From the NCBI GenBank assembly GCA_030425385.1, contig JAUIAH010000011.1:62001-126000 (forward strand): a stretch of 64,000 nucleotides of DNA. Direction: 5' to 3'. Each line of letters starts with the position of its first letter. Within the stretch, counting starts at the first letter, position 1. Below the pieces are notes generated by a model. That model was not told the origin of the DNA. It was given only the letters and a program-made list of their open reading frames with translations, and made no database searches. Made by a program: the position numbers and the translations under genes. The DNA comes from Verrucomicrobiia bacterium (lineage in GTDB: Bacteria; Verrucomicrobiota; Verrucomicrobiia; Verrucomicrobiales; DEV007). Below are positions 53,277 through 61,964 of the stretch, piece by piece.

Positions 53277-56200
53277 ATGCCTCAATCTGATCTGACTTTC
53301 ATCGAATCCCAGTTCCCTGTCTCTCGCCTCTCCAAGGAGTCTTACAAAGAACGCAAGGCGAACTACTCCCAAACCCTCACCGGGCTCGGCAAATGGTGGG
53401 GACGCAAACCGCTCGTGCTCGTGCGCGCCACCATTCTTGGTCTGCTCATGCCTGCCTCGGACGATCCGGAGCGTGATCGCGAAATCTTCCTCAAAATCAT
53501 GACCATGGATGCCGATGGCCTGCTCGCGCGCTTCAAAGGCATTGCCCCGAAGAAGGTCTATAGCGAACTGGCCACGGACGCCGAGCGCGAGGCCTGGGAC
53601 AAGGCGGAGGCCGATTGGCGGGGTGAGTCTGACAAAGACAAGAAGCGCGACTATGCCGCCCTGTTCAAGGAGACCAAAGAACGCATCACCCGCGACGCCT
53701 TCCTTCGCTTGCCCTATGAAGAGCAGCTCGCCTTCTGCGACCGGCCCGAGCAAATCGATGGCCCCTCTGCCGAAGCCTGGAAAGAGATCAATGCCCATCT
53801 CGGCACCCAGGCCACGGACCTGCCCAGCCTGGTCCAGGAACTTGGGAAGAAGCGCTTTGGCAGGGTGCCACGTGTTGGCGATGCCTTCTGCGGTGGTGGT
53901 TCGGTGCCTTTCGAAGCTGCCCGCCTCGGCTGCGAAGCTTACGGCTCCGATCTTAACCCCGTCGCCGCCTTGCTCACCTGGGCCGCGCTCAACATCGTCG
54001 GCGGCGGTGAGAAAGTCGCGGCCGAGGTGCGCCAGGCGCAGCAAGAGATCTACGACGCGGTCGACCGGCAAGTCACCGCCTGGGGCATTGAGCACAAGAC
54101 TGAAGATCTCGCCCCCGGTGCGTGGGACCAATTGGTCGACCGGCTCGAAAAGGACGAGATCACACCCGCCGACATCGCGGAGACATGCTGGCGCGCCGAC
54201 GCCTACCTCTACTGCGTCGAGGTCACCTGCCCGGAAACCGGCTGGCGCGTGCCGCTATCACCTCACTGGATCGTTGCTGAGAAACTGAAATGCGTCGCGG
54301 TGCTGGCCCCTGACCACGGCAACAAGCGCTACACTATCGAGATCCACAGCGGCGTCGACGCCGCCACCATGAAGGCGGCCAAGAGCGGCACCATCCGCAA
54401 GGGCTACGTCATCCACCCCATTCTCGAGGAGCAGGGCAAAGACCCCGCCTCCATCGAGCAAATCCGTCTCCTTGGCCGCGGGAAAGATCCTGACAAGAAC
54501 GCCCTCTACCATGACTCCGGCCTGCGCCTCTGGGAGAATGAAGACCTCGTCCCGCGCTCCACCGATGTCTTTGGCGAACGGCTTTACTGTGTGCGCTGGG
54601 TGGAAACCTATCGGAACAAGAAGGGCGATCTTCGAACGAGGAAACACTACCGCACCATCACCGAGGCCGACCAAGAGCGCGAAGCGCAAGCGTTAGCCTT
54701 GGTGAAACAGCGCTTCGATGAATGGCAGGAGAATGGATTCCTGCCTAGCATGAAGATCGAGCCGGGTGCCAAGACCGATGAACCCATCCGAACGCGCGGC
54801 TGGACACACTGGCATCATTTGTTCAATCCTCGTCAGCTATTACTCCATGGCCTGTTGTTGCGTCAGGCTCAGAGCGACAATCTGCCTGACGAAAGCCTGA
54901 TGCTGATTCTTCTCGGGGTCGCTCGTTCATGCGACTTCAATTCCAAGCTGTCCCGTTGGGCGCACCAGTCCGGTTACGAACACACCAATAACGTCTTCTC
55001 GAACCAGGCCCTAAACACGCTCTTCAATTCTGGCGGAAGACCGCTGCTCCTGATTGGCAAGTCGTTCTTCCTAAACCTGGAAACGGAAGCGGTCCCAGGG
55101 CCCAGCGAAGTAAGACCACTAGATGCCCGAGAAATCACGGCCGGATCGGACCTCTGGTTGACCGATCCGCCCTATGCTGATGCGGTAAATTACCATGAAC
55201 TCTCGGAGTTCTTTCTCGCCTGGTACGGCGTCGCGTTTGCCAAGCTCTTTCCCGATTGGCAATCGAGGTCTCGGCGCGCATTGGCCGTGACTGGTTCCGA
55301 TGACGGCTTCCGAAGGAGTATGGTCGATTGCTACAGAAATCTCGCCGAGCACATGCCTGATAACGGCTTGCAGGTCGTGATGTTCACCCACCAAGACGCT
55401 GGCGTTTGGGCCGACCTCGCCTTGATCCTTTGGGCCTCTGGCTTGCGCGTTACCGGAGCCTGGTGCATCGTCACCGAGACTGACACTTCAATAAAAGATG
55501 GCAACTACGTCCAGGGAACCGTTCTCCTCGTCCTCCGCAAGCAGACTACTAACGAAGATGCCTTCCTTGACGAGATCTACCCGGAAGTCGAGGCCGAGGT
55601 CGTACGCCAGCTCGATGCCATGCACGAGTTGGACGATACCCACGCTGGTAACCCAGACTTCGGCGACACGGATTACCAGCTTGCCGCCTACGCCGCTGCC
55701 TTGCGCATTCTGACAAAATACAAATCGATTCAAGACATCGACATCGCCTACGAGCTGTCCAAACCGCGCAAGAAAGGCAAGGCGGAGAAATCGCCTATTG
55801 AAGCCGTCATCGACCAAGCAGTGAAGATCGCCTGCGACCACCTCGTGCCACGCGACTTTGACACCTTTGTGTGGAAGACCCTCACCCCCGCCGAACGCTT
55901 CTACCTCAAGGGGCTCGACCTGGAAACCCACGGAGAGTTCCGCACCGGCGCTTACCAGGAACTGGCCCGGGGCTTTGGCCTGCGCGAATACACGCCTTTG
56001 CTCGGCAATGCCAAAGCCAACGAGGTCCGTCTCAAGACGCCCACCCAGTTTGGCAAGAAACAGTTAGGCGGTGAAGCCGATCCCTTCGCCAGTTCGCGGA
56101 CAAGACACCTTCTCTTCGCCATCCGCGAAACCACCAAGGCAGAAGGCAACACCGCACCGGGCAAGAGTTGGCTGCGCAGCGAAATCCCCACCTACTGGAA

Positions 56201-56327
56201 CGACCGCAAGACTCTGTTAGAAATCCTCCGCTACCTCCAGCGCCTCGAAATCACCCTGCCCAACTGGAAAGAAGACGCCAAGTCCGCCCGGCTCCTCCTC
56301 GGTGCCATCGAGAACGATCACCAGTAG
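53277..56327 (+). CDS. DUF1156 DNA adenine methyltransferase
   Basis: This 1016-residue methyltransferase is of the COG1743/DUF1156 type. The N-terminal DUF1156 signature reads KANYSQTLTGLGKWWGRKPL (28-47). SAM motif I is GDAFCGGGSV (201-210) followed by GSDLNP (223-228). The catalytic motif DPPYADAVNY lies at 630-639, separated by a long insertion. The Zn-ribbon region reads VTCPETGWRVPL near 318, with only one of the expected paired cysteines. The protein probably modifies adenines in a host recognition sequence and marks self DNA. ATG 53277 is the natural start. It belongs with the DUF499 ATPase and PLD/SNF2 helicase. The strong GC-rich codon bias produces long antisense frames here, which are artefacts. 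Confidence 0.92.
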   Translation: MPQSDLTFIESQFPVSRLSKESYKERKANYSQTLTGLGKWWGRKPLVLVRATILGLLMPASDDPERDREIFLKIMTMDADGLLARFKGIAPKKVYSELATDAEREAWDKAEADWRGESDKDKKRDYAALFKETKERITRDAFLRLPYEEQLAFCDRPEQIDGPSAEAWKEINAHLGTQATDLPSLVQELGKKRFGRVPRVGDAFCGGGSVPFEAARLGCEAYGSDLNPVAALLTWAALNIVGGGEKVAAEVRQAQQEIYDAVDRQVTAWGIEHKTEDLAPGAWDQLVDRLEKDEITPADIAETCWRADAYLYCVEVTCPETGWRVPLSPHWIVAEKLKCVAVLAPDHGNKRYTIEIHSGVDAATMKAAKSGTIRKGYVIHPILEEQGKDPASIEQIRLLGRGKDPDKNALYHDSGLRLWENEDLVPRSTDVFGERLYCVRWVETYRNKKGDLRTRKHYRTITEADQEREAQALALVKQRFDEWQENGFLPSMKIEPGAKTDEPIRTRGWTHWHHLFNPRQLLLHGLLLRQAQSDNLPDESLMLILLGVARSCDFNSKLSRWAHQSGYEHTNNVFSNQALNTLFNSGGRPLLLIGKSFFLNLETEAVPGPSEVRPLDAREITAGSDLWLTDPPYADAVNYHELSEFFLAWYGVAFAKLFPDWQSRSRRALAVTGSDDGFRRSMVDCYRNLAEHMPDNGLQVVMFTHQDAGVWADLALILWASGLRVTGAWCIVTETDTSIKDGNYVQGTVLLVLRKQTTNEDAFLDEIYPEVEAEVVRQLDAMHELDDTHAGNPDFGDTDYQLAAYAAALRILTKYKSIQDIDIAYELSKPRKKGKAEKSPIEAVIDQAVKIACDHLVPRDFDTFVWKTLTPAERFYLKGLDLETHGEFRTGAYQELARGFGLREYTPLLGNAKANEVRLKTPTQFGKKQLGGEADPFASSRTRHLLFAIRETTKAEGNTAPGKSWLRSEIPTYWNDRKTLLEILRYLQRLEITLPNWKEDAKSARLLLGAIENDHQ

Positions 56328-56390
56328 TTTGCCATCGGCATTCTGGCGTGATTTCATTGATTTCTGGCGCGTTTCCGCTACCCTTTGAGG

Positions 56391-56630
56391 ATGAAGACGA
56401 TGGCCTTGACCCAATTCCGCGATTCCGTCAGCGAGTGCGTGCGCGCTGCGGAAGAGCAGGGCGAGCGTATTGCTATCACCCGCCACGGCGAAATTGTCGC
56501 TTACCTCGTCCCGGTGAAGGAGCGCGTATTAGATCCCGCGGAGCACCCGATGTTTGGCTCGTTACGAGACGATCCGCGCAGTGTCGACGAGATCCTGGCC
56601 GAACTCCGGAAGCCAAGGCATGCTGTTTGA
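56391..56630 (+). CDS. Phd/YefM-type antitoxin
   Basis: About 79 residues are encoded from ATG 56391 (ATG 56400 also possible). It has the Phd/YefM fold signature: MALTQFRDSVSECVRAAEEQGERIAITRHGEIVAYLVPV, which is the DNA-binding, operator-recognising N-terminal domain. A short Pro/Asp-rich C-terminal tail follows that in relatives wraps the toxin. The stop overlaps the PIN toxin start by 11 bases. It lies 63 bases after the methyltransferase, inside the defence island. It should repress its own operon and neutralise the toxin. Confidence 0.9.
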   Translation: MKTMALTQFRDSVSECVRAAEEQGERIAITRHGEIVAYLVPVKERVLDPAEHPMFGSLRDDPRSVDEILAELRKPRHAV

Positions 56631-57000
56631 CACGGACATCTTTATTTGGATCCAGAAGGGCCAGCCCGCAGTAGCTGAAGTGATGCGAGAAGCTGGCGCG
56701 ACAAGACACGCCTCACTCATCACCTACATGGAATTTCTCCACGGTTCGAACAACAAGCGAACCTTGAAGCTGAACCGAGATTTCTTTCAAGCAGTGGGTA
56801 TCCAACTGCTCCCTATTACCGCAGAAATCTCCTACCGTGCGGCCCACTACGTTGAGCAGTTCTGCCTATCCCACCAGATGCATGCCAATGATGCCTTGAT
56901 CGCCGCCACCGCCGTCGACCATGGCATGCCTCTGGTAACTGGGAACGGGAAGCACTATCGCCATCTGAAAGAACTGGACCTTCACGTGATCAAGCTCTGA
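56620..57000 (+). CDS. PIN-domain (VapC-like) toxin
   Basis: About 126 residues are encoded from ATG 56620; a longer frame from 56554 overlaps the antitoxin. PIN-domain acidic residues are in place: D4 and D6 (MLFDTD), E38 (TYMEFL), D91 (HANDALIAA) and the closing TGNGKHY (N109). VapC-type toxins cleave tRNA or rRNA in a metal-dependent way. The pair with the upstream Phd antitoxin is complete and looks functional. It is followed 11 bases later by the helicase gene, so the TA pair is embedded in the defence operon. Confidence 0.9.
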   Translation: MLFDTDIFIWIQKGQPAVAEVMREAGATRHASLITYMEFLHGSNNKRTLKLNRDFFQAVGIQLLPITAEISYRAAHYVEQFCLSHQMHANDALIAATAVDHGMPLVTGNGKHYRHLKELDLHVIKL

Positions 57001-57011
57001 TCGCTCAGCCA

Positions 57012-59726
57012 ATGATTCGCCGTCACAGCTCACGCCGCCAATCGCTTGGCCACTCCTTCCTCGCTGATAAACTAACAAAGGCCCGGAGTTACGACCGCAT
57101 CGCGGGTTTCTTCTCCTCTTCCATTCTCGAAGTGGCTGGAGAACAGATAGAAGCCATGGAGGGCGTCGTACGCATTGTCTGCAATTCACAGTTAGAGCCC
57201 GACGATATCAAATCGGCACGTGCGGCCAACCTGGCCATGCAGCGCGAATGGAACCGCTCCATTCCAGAAGAACTGGCGGAATCCGGCAAAGAGCGCTTTG
57301 CCAAACTCTATCATTTGCTGATTGAGAAGAAGCTCATCGTCAAGGTGCTGCCGGACCACCGCTTCGGTCTCATCCATGGGAAGGCGGGCGTCATCACTCT
57401 AACAGACGGCAAGCAGACAAGCTTCCTGGGGAGCGTCAATGAGTCCAAGACGGCCTGGAAGCTCAACCACGAACTGATGTGGGAAGATGATTCGCCCGAA
57501 GCCGTGGCCTGGGTGCAAGAAGAGTTCGACGCGCTCTGGCAGTGTCACGAAGCCTTCCCTCTGGCAGAAGCCGTGATTCAAGAAATCGATCGCCTCGCCA
57601 AACGCAAGCTGATCAATTCGGTCAATCAGTGGCGTGAACTCGACGAGCCGGATCCAGCCTCACCGATCATCGAGACACCCGTGTACCGTCAGGAATACGG
57701 CCTCTGGACGCATCAGAAGTATTTCGTCAAGACCGCCTTCGACGCCCACCGCACCCCCGACGGCGCGCGGTATGTGCTGGCTGATATGGTCGGTCTCGGC
57801 AAGACAATCCAGTTAGCCATGGCCGCTTTGCTCATGAGTCTTTACGGGGATAAGCCGGTCTTGATCATTGCCCCGAAACCACTCTTGTGGCAGTGGCAGG
57901 ATGAGATGAAATCTCTACTTGGCATGCCCTCTGCCGTGTGGGACGGGCGCCGCTGGGTGGATGAGCATGAGATCGCCTATCCTGCCACGGGGCCCAGTGG
58001 CATCTCGAAATGCCCGCGCCGCGTGGGCCTCGTATCTCAAGGGCTCTTCACCGCCAAGAGCGAATCCGCAACCTTGCTAGAGAACCTTGAGTATGAGTGC
58101 GTCATTCTCGATGAAGCGCATCGCGCTCGACGGGAGAACCGAGCCCGCGATCGCGAGGCGGACCCCGCCCAGCCAAACAACCTTCTCGCCTTTCTTCATC
58201 GCATCTCCTCGCACAGCAAGAGCCTGTTGTTAGCCACGGCGACTCCGGTGCAGCTCTTTCCCGTCGAAGCCTGGGATTTGCTCGCGGCCCTGGGCAATGG
58301 GAACGAACACGTTCTTGGCAATGATTACTCCGAATGGCGGCGGCCAGAACGGTGCCTGCCAGTGGTCACTGAGGACGAACCCTTGCCCGAGGATGACATC
58401 GCCTTCTGGAATTGGGTGCGCAACCCGCTACCATCCGCTGAGGAAGCGAGAACCTTTGCGATCATCCGCGAGGCATTGGAGAAAGCACCTCAAGAGCACA
58501 TCGCCAAAGGGACAGACTGGAACAAGCTCAGTGCGCCAGACCGCCGCCGCGTGATGGACCTACACCCAAGCTTTGGCCAACATCACAATCCCTTCATCCG
58601 CCACATCGTTAGACGCACGCGCGACTTCTTGGAGAACGAGATCGATCCCTCGACCAATGAGCCCTATCTCACTCCCATTCACGTGAAATTGCTAGGCGAA
58701 GAGCCCAGCGACACCATTCCACTCACAACGTATTTGCAAGAAGCCTATCACAAAGCCGAAGACTTCTGTGAACTTGTGGGCAAACGCGCCAAGAGTGCCG
58801 GCTTTCTGAAGACGCTGCTCCTGCGCCGCGTGGGAAGCTCCATCATCGCGGGGATGAAGACGGCTCAGGCCATGTTGGAAGATTGGGAGGAGATCGAAGA
58901 CGAAGATGATTCCGATGAAGGCCAGCCGCATCGCGAGGAGTTCCGCTCGCTCTCTCCTGCCGAGAGAGCCTTGCTCACGGAGTTCGTGCAGATTCTTGAG
59001 GCGAACCAAAGTGACGATCCGAAATACCACGCCGTGACGGATTTACTCATGAAAGGCCATGCCAAATCTGGCGAGGAAAGCTGGCTGGCCATGGGGTGTA
59101 TCATCTTTTCGCAGTATTACGACTCGGTGATCTGGCTAGCAGAACGCTTATCCAAGGAACTCATTCCGGGAACGCCCATTGCGGTTTATGCCGGAGCAGG
59201 AAAGTCTGGCATCATGCATGGCGGCGCGTTTCGCAGAGAAGACCGCGACGTTCTAAAGCAGAAAGTGAGATCAGGTAGCATCCGCCTTCTCATCGGCACG
59301 GATGCTGCCAGCGAAGGCCTGAACCTCCAGCGACTCGGGACTCTCATCAATTTGGACCTGCCCTGGAATCCCACGCGTTTAGAACAACGCAAGGGCCGCA
59401 TTCAGCGCATCGGCCAGAAGCGGGATACCGTCTATGTCTACAACATGCGTTACCGGGGCTCCGTGGAAGACCGAGTCCACGCCCTGCTTTCCAAACGCCT
59501 CGAAGACATCTTTAACATGTTCGGCCAAGTCCCCGACACCTTGGAAGACGTCTGGATTTCTCTAGCAATCGGCGAAGAGGAACAAGCCAAGCGCCGCCTC
59601 GGCGAGACACCTAAGAAGCACCCCTTCGTCGCGAAGTACAATCAGATTGCCGAGATCCACTGGGAATCCTGTAGTGAGGTCCTCAATCGCGTGGACATCC
59701 AAGCAACTCTCGCCCGGGGTTGGTGA
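57012..59726 (+). CDS. PLD-nuclease/SNF2-family helicase fusion
   Basis: This 904-residue protein has an N-terminal phospholipase-D-like domain (about 10-180) with one HxK site: H122-G-K124 followed by GSVNES (140-145). An SNF2-type superfamily 2 helicase follows, with motif I GLGKT (261-265), motif II DEAH (367-370), an ATATPVQL motif III, and the C-terminal RecA domain with GTDAASEGLNLQ and QRKGRIQRIGQ (near 791-801). The PLD half is a probable nuclease, and single-HxK PLD proteins act as dimers. It is the effector-like partner of the DUF1156 methyltransferase and DUF499 ATPase. ATG 57012 lies 11 bases after the PIN toxin. Confidence 0.93.
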   Translation: MIRRHSSRRQSLGHSFLADKLTKARSYDRIAGFFSSSILEVAGEQIEAMEGVVRIVCNSQLEPDDIKSARAANLAMQREWNRSIPEELAESGKERFAKLYHLLIEKKLIVKVLPDHRFGLIHGKAGVITLTDGKQTSFLGSVNESKTAWKLNHELMWEDDSPEAVAWVQEEFDALWQCHEAFPLAEAVIQEIDRLAKRKLINSVNQWRELDEPDPASPIIETPVYRQEYGLWTHQKYFVKTAFDAHRTPDGARYVLADMVGLGKTIQLAMAALLMSLYGDKPVLIIAPKPLLWQWQDEMKSLLGMPSAVWDGRRWVDEHEIAYPATGPSGISKCPRRVGLVSQGLFTAKSESATLLENLEYECVILDEAHRARRENRARDREADPAQPNNLLAFLHRISSHSKSLLLATATPVQLFPVEAWDLLAALGNGNEHVLGNDYSEWRRPERCLPVVTEDEPLPEDDIAFWNWVRNPLPSAEEARTFAIIREALEKAPQEHIAKGTDWNKLSAPDRRRVMDLHPSFGQHHNPFIRHIVRRTRDFLENEIDPSTNEPYLTPIHVKLLGEEPSDTIPLTTYLQEAYHKAEDFCELVGKRAKSAGFLKTLLLRRVGSSIIAGMKTAQAMLEDWEEIEDEDDSDEGQPHREEFRSLSPAERALLTEFVQILEANQSDDPKYHAVTDLLMKGHAKSGEESWLAMGCIIFSQYYDSVIWLAERLSKELIPGTPIAVYAGAGKSGIMHGGAFRREDRDVLKQKVRSGSIRLLIGTDAASEGLNLQRLGTLINLDLPWNPTRLEQRKGRIQRIGQKRDTVYVYNMRYRGSVEDRVHALLSKRLEDIFNMFGQVPDTLEDVWISLAIGEEEQAKRRLGETPKKHPFVAKYNQIAEIHWESCSEVLNRVDIQATLARGW

Positions 59727-59846
59727 CGCAACCGCTCGCACCACTGTTGTCAGGATGGACCCACCAAAGCGGGCTAGTCGGACTCCTTTCCGTAAGTTTG
59801 ACGCTTTCGGCTTTTCCGATGCGGCCTTCCTCGGTAGGTGAAGGGC

Positions 59847-60605
59847 ATGCAGGCGAAACCTTTGGCAGGTCACGTGGCCCTGGTGACTGGAAGCAGCACC
59901 GGATTGGGCAAAGCGATCCTCTTCCGATTGGCCGCGGCGGGCGCCAAGGTCGTGATGAACTACGCGCACGATCGCTCACGCGCTCAAGCCGCCTTCGCAG
60001 ACTTGCAGGAGGCGGGCGGCGAGGGCCTTCTCATTCGGGCGAGCGCGATCGACCAGGGTGAAATCGATGCGATGATCGCGGAAGCGACGGCAAAGCTGGG
60101 GCCTGTAGACATCGTGGTGCCGAATGCGACGCCAGATCAGCCCTTGAAGCCGATCGAGGAGTATGAGTGGGATTTCTACCAGCAGATGCTCGATTTCTTT
60201 GTGAAGAGTCCTTATCTCTTGGCGCGGGCGACCTTGCCCGGGATGAAGGCGCAGCAATGGGGACGCATCGTGAACATTGGCAGCGAAGTGTTTCCTGCCG
60301 CGGTCGGGAATTTCAGTGCCTATGTCGCGGCGAAGGGCGGGCAAATCGGTTGGACGCGGAGCATGGCAACGGAGCTGGCTCCTAGCGGGATCACGGTGAA
60401 CGTGGTCAATCCGGGATGGATTCCAACGGAGCGGCACGCGGACGATCCCCAAGAAGATAAGGATGCCTATGTGGCGACCACGCCAATGGGACGCTGGGGA
60501 CGCGCCGAGGAAGTAGGCGACGCCGTTCTCTACTTCGCTTCGCCAGAAGCGGGGTTTGTCTCAGGACAGACACTCAATGTGAACGGGGCGCGCACGCCCT
60601 GGTAA
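59847..60605 (+). CDS. SDR-family NAD(P)-dependent oxidoreductase
   Basis: About 252 residues are encoded from ATG 59847, preceded by AGGTGAAGG; GTG 59838 is the longer option. Classical short-chain dehydrogenase features: the dinucleotide motif TGSSTGLGKAI (near residues 14-24), NIGSEV with the catalytic Ser, YVAAKG with Tyr and Lys of the YxxxK pair, and NPGWIPTE after the active site, ending with the usual SGQTLNVNGA C-terminal segment. The substrate is probably a sugar or hydroxy acid, given the sugar-oxidoreductase neighbour. It lies 120 bases after the defence island and probably starts an unrelated transcription unit. Confidence 0.9.
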   Translation: MQAKPLAGHVALVTGSSTGLGKAILFRLAAAGAKVVMNYAHDRSRAQAAFADLQEAGGEGLLIRASAIDQGEIDAMIAEATAKLGPVDIVVPNATPDQPLKPIEEYEWDFYQQMLDFFVKSPYLLARATLPGMKAQQWGRIVNIGSEVFPAAVGNFSAYVAAKGGQIGWTRSMATELAPSGITVNVVNPGWIPTERHADDPQEDKDAYVATTPMGRWGRAEEVGDAVLYFASPEAGFVSGQTLNVNGARTPW

Positions 60606-60658
60606 AACGACCAATCATTCCTAGAAATCGACCCTACTTTAACTCAATCCGATCATTC

Positions 60659-61936
60659 ATGAAACGACGTGACCTTCTCAAGAAAGCGAGCGCCCTGGCG
60701 GCGCCGATGGTGGTTCCTGGCGCTGTGTTAGGCAAAGACGGCGGCACCGCTCCGAGCAACCGAATCCACATGGGACTCATTGGCCATGGGTTGATCATGG
60801 GTGGGCACCGCGGCTATCATTTGCAGCGCAAAGACGTGCAGGTGCTGGCTGTGTGTGACGTCTATGAAGATCGCCGTGAGAAGGCGAAGGAGGAAGTGGA
60901 GAAGCGTTACGCGGATCGGGAAGGCATGGGCAGTTACAAAGGGTGCGATGCCTATCATGAATACGAAAAGATCATGGACCGCGATGACATCGATGCCGTG
61001 GTGGTGGGAACACCCGATCACTGGCACGCGCCCATTTCTGTGGCTGCGATGCGGAGCGGGAAGGATGTGTATGTGGAGAAACCCATGACCTTGACGATCG
61101 AGGAGGGCAAGGTAATGCGAGAGGTATCTCAGCGCTACGGACGCATCCTCCAAGTGGGTTCGCAGCAGCGCTCAGAGCGTGCCTTTCGCCAAGCGTGTGA
61201 GATTGTCAGGAACGGTTGGATTGGCAAGGTGCACACAATCTACGCACGCTTGGGCTCGTTCGCACCGCCGCATCACCCGCCAGCGGAACCGATTCCAAAG
61301 GGTTTCGATTATGACCGTTGGTTAGGGCCCACACCCTGGTTTCCTTACAATGAGGAGCGCGTGAAGGGCAATTACGGCGGCGGTTGGCGTCGTTTCTGGG
61401 AATACGGGTCCCGCAAGAATGGCGACTGGGGTGCGCATCATTTCGACATTATCCAATGGGCTCTGGGCAAGGATGACTCCGGCCCAGTGAAGTTCATTCC
61501 CAAAGGCTTCGAGGGCACGGAGTATCAAACGCACCTTTACGCGGATGGCACGAAAGTGCTGCGCGATCATGACACGCCGAACGGACACATGATCCACTTC
61601 ATTGGAGACGAAGGCACGGTATCCGTCTCGCGTGGCGGGCGCATTGACTCCACTCCCAAATCTCTGGCCAGCAAGGACGCTGGACCCAATGACATCCATC
61701 TCTACGAGTCACGCGATCACCGTGGGAACTGGCTCGACGGCATCCGCACGCGTAAACCGACCATCTGCCATGTGGGCATTGGACATCGCACCTCGTGCAT
61801 CTGCCATTGCAGTGGCATCGCCGAGCGCTTGGGACGCCCCATTGAGTGGGATCCCGAGAAGGAAGTGATCGTCGGTGATGACGACGCGGCCCGGTGGATG
61901 GATCGCCCTCGTCGCGCCCCTTTCACTCAGCTCTAA
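60659..61936 (+). CDS. Gfo/Idh/MocA-family oxidoreductase, Tat-exported
   Basis: This 425-residue protein has a twin-arginine signal (MKRRDLLKKASALAAPMVVPGAVL), so it is probably exported folded with its cofactor. The Rossmann motif GLIGHGLIMGG is near residue 38 and the EKPMT dinucleotide/substrate motif near 140. The C-terminal beta-sheet half is typical of the family (for example RFWEYGSRKNGDWGAHHFDIIQWAL). Such secreted Gfo/Idh/MocA enzymes are abundant in Verrucomicrobia and Planctomycetes and act on sugars with bound NAD(P). It precedes an exported HEAT protein by 28 bases. Confidence 0.92.
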   Translation: MKRRDLLKKASALAAPMVVPGAVLGKDGGTAPSNRIHMGLIGHGLIMGGHRGYHLQRKDVQVLAVCDVYEDRREKAKEEVEKRYADREGMGSYKGCDAYHEYEKIMDRDDIDAVVVGTPDHWHAPISVAAMRSGKDVYVEKPMTLTIEEGKVMREVSQRYGRILQVGSQQRSERAFRQACEIVRNGWIGKVHTIYARLGSFAPPHHPPAEPIPKGFDYDRWLGPTPWFPYNEERVKGNYGGGWRRFWEYGSRKNGDWGAHHFDIIQWALGKDDSGPVKFIPKGFEGTEYQTHLYADGTKVLRDHDTPNGHMIHFIGDEGTVSVSRGGRIDSTPKSLASKDAGPNDIHLYESRDHRGNWLDGIRTRKPTICHVGIGHRTSCICHCSGIAERLGRPIEWDPEKEVIVGDDDAARWMDRPRRAPFTQL

Positions 61937-61964
61937 CAAAACGAAATCCTTACGAACTTTTGTG

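Noticed and set aside
53235-54131. 298-codon minus-strand frame opposite the DUF1156 methyltransferase
   Set aside because: It is antisense to a clearly coding, motif-bearing gene; the strong GC bias at codon position three produces long mirror frames. Its product shows no domain.
53509-54288. 259-codon plus-strand frame inside the methyltransferase
   Set aside because: Shadow in another frame of the same gene, with Pro/Arg/Ser-rich composition typical of frame-shifted readings.
47887-59726. Interpretation of the island as BREX or DISARM
   Set aside because: BREX needs PglZ and BrxC/PglY-type proteins, and DISARM needs DUF1998 with a separate PLD protein; neither set is present. The DUF499/DUF3780/DUF1156 set is different.
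47887-59726. Mobile element boundaries around the defence island
   Set aside because: No integrase, transposase, tRNA or flanking direct repeat was found on either side.
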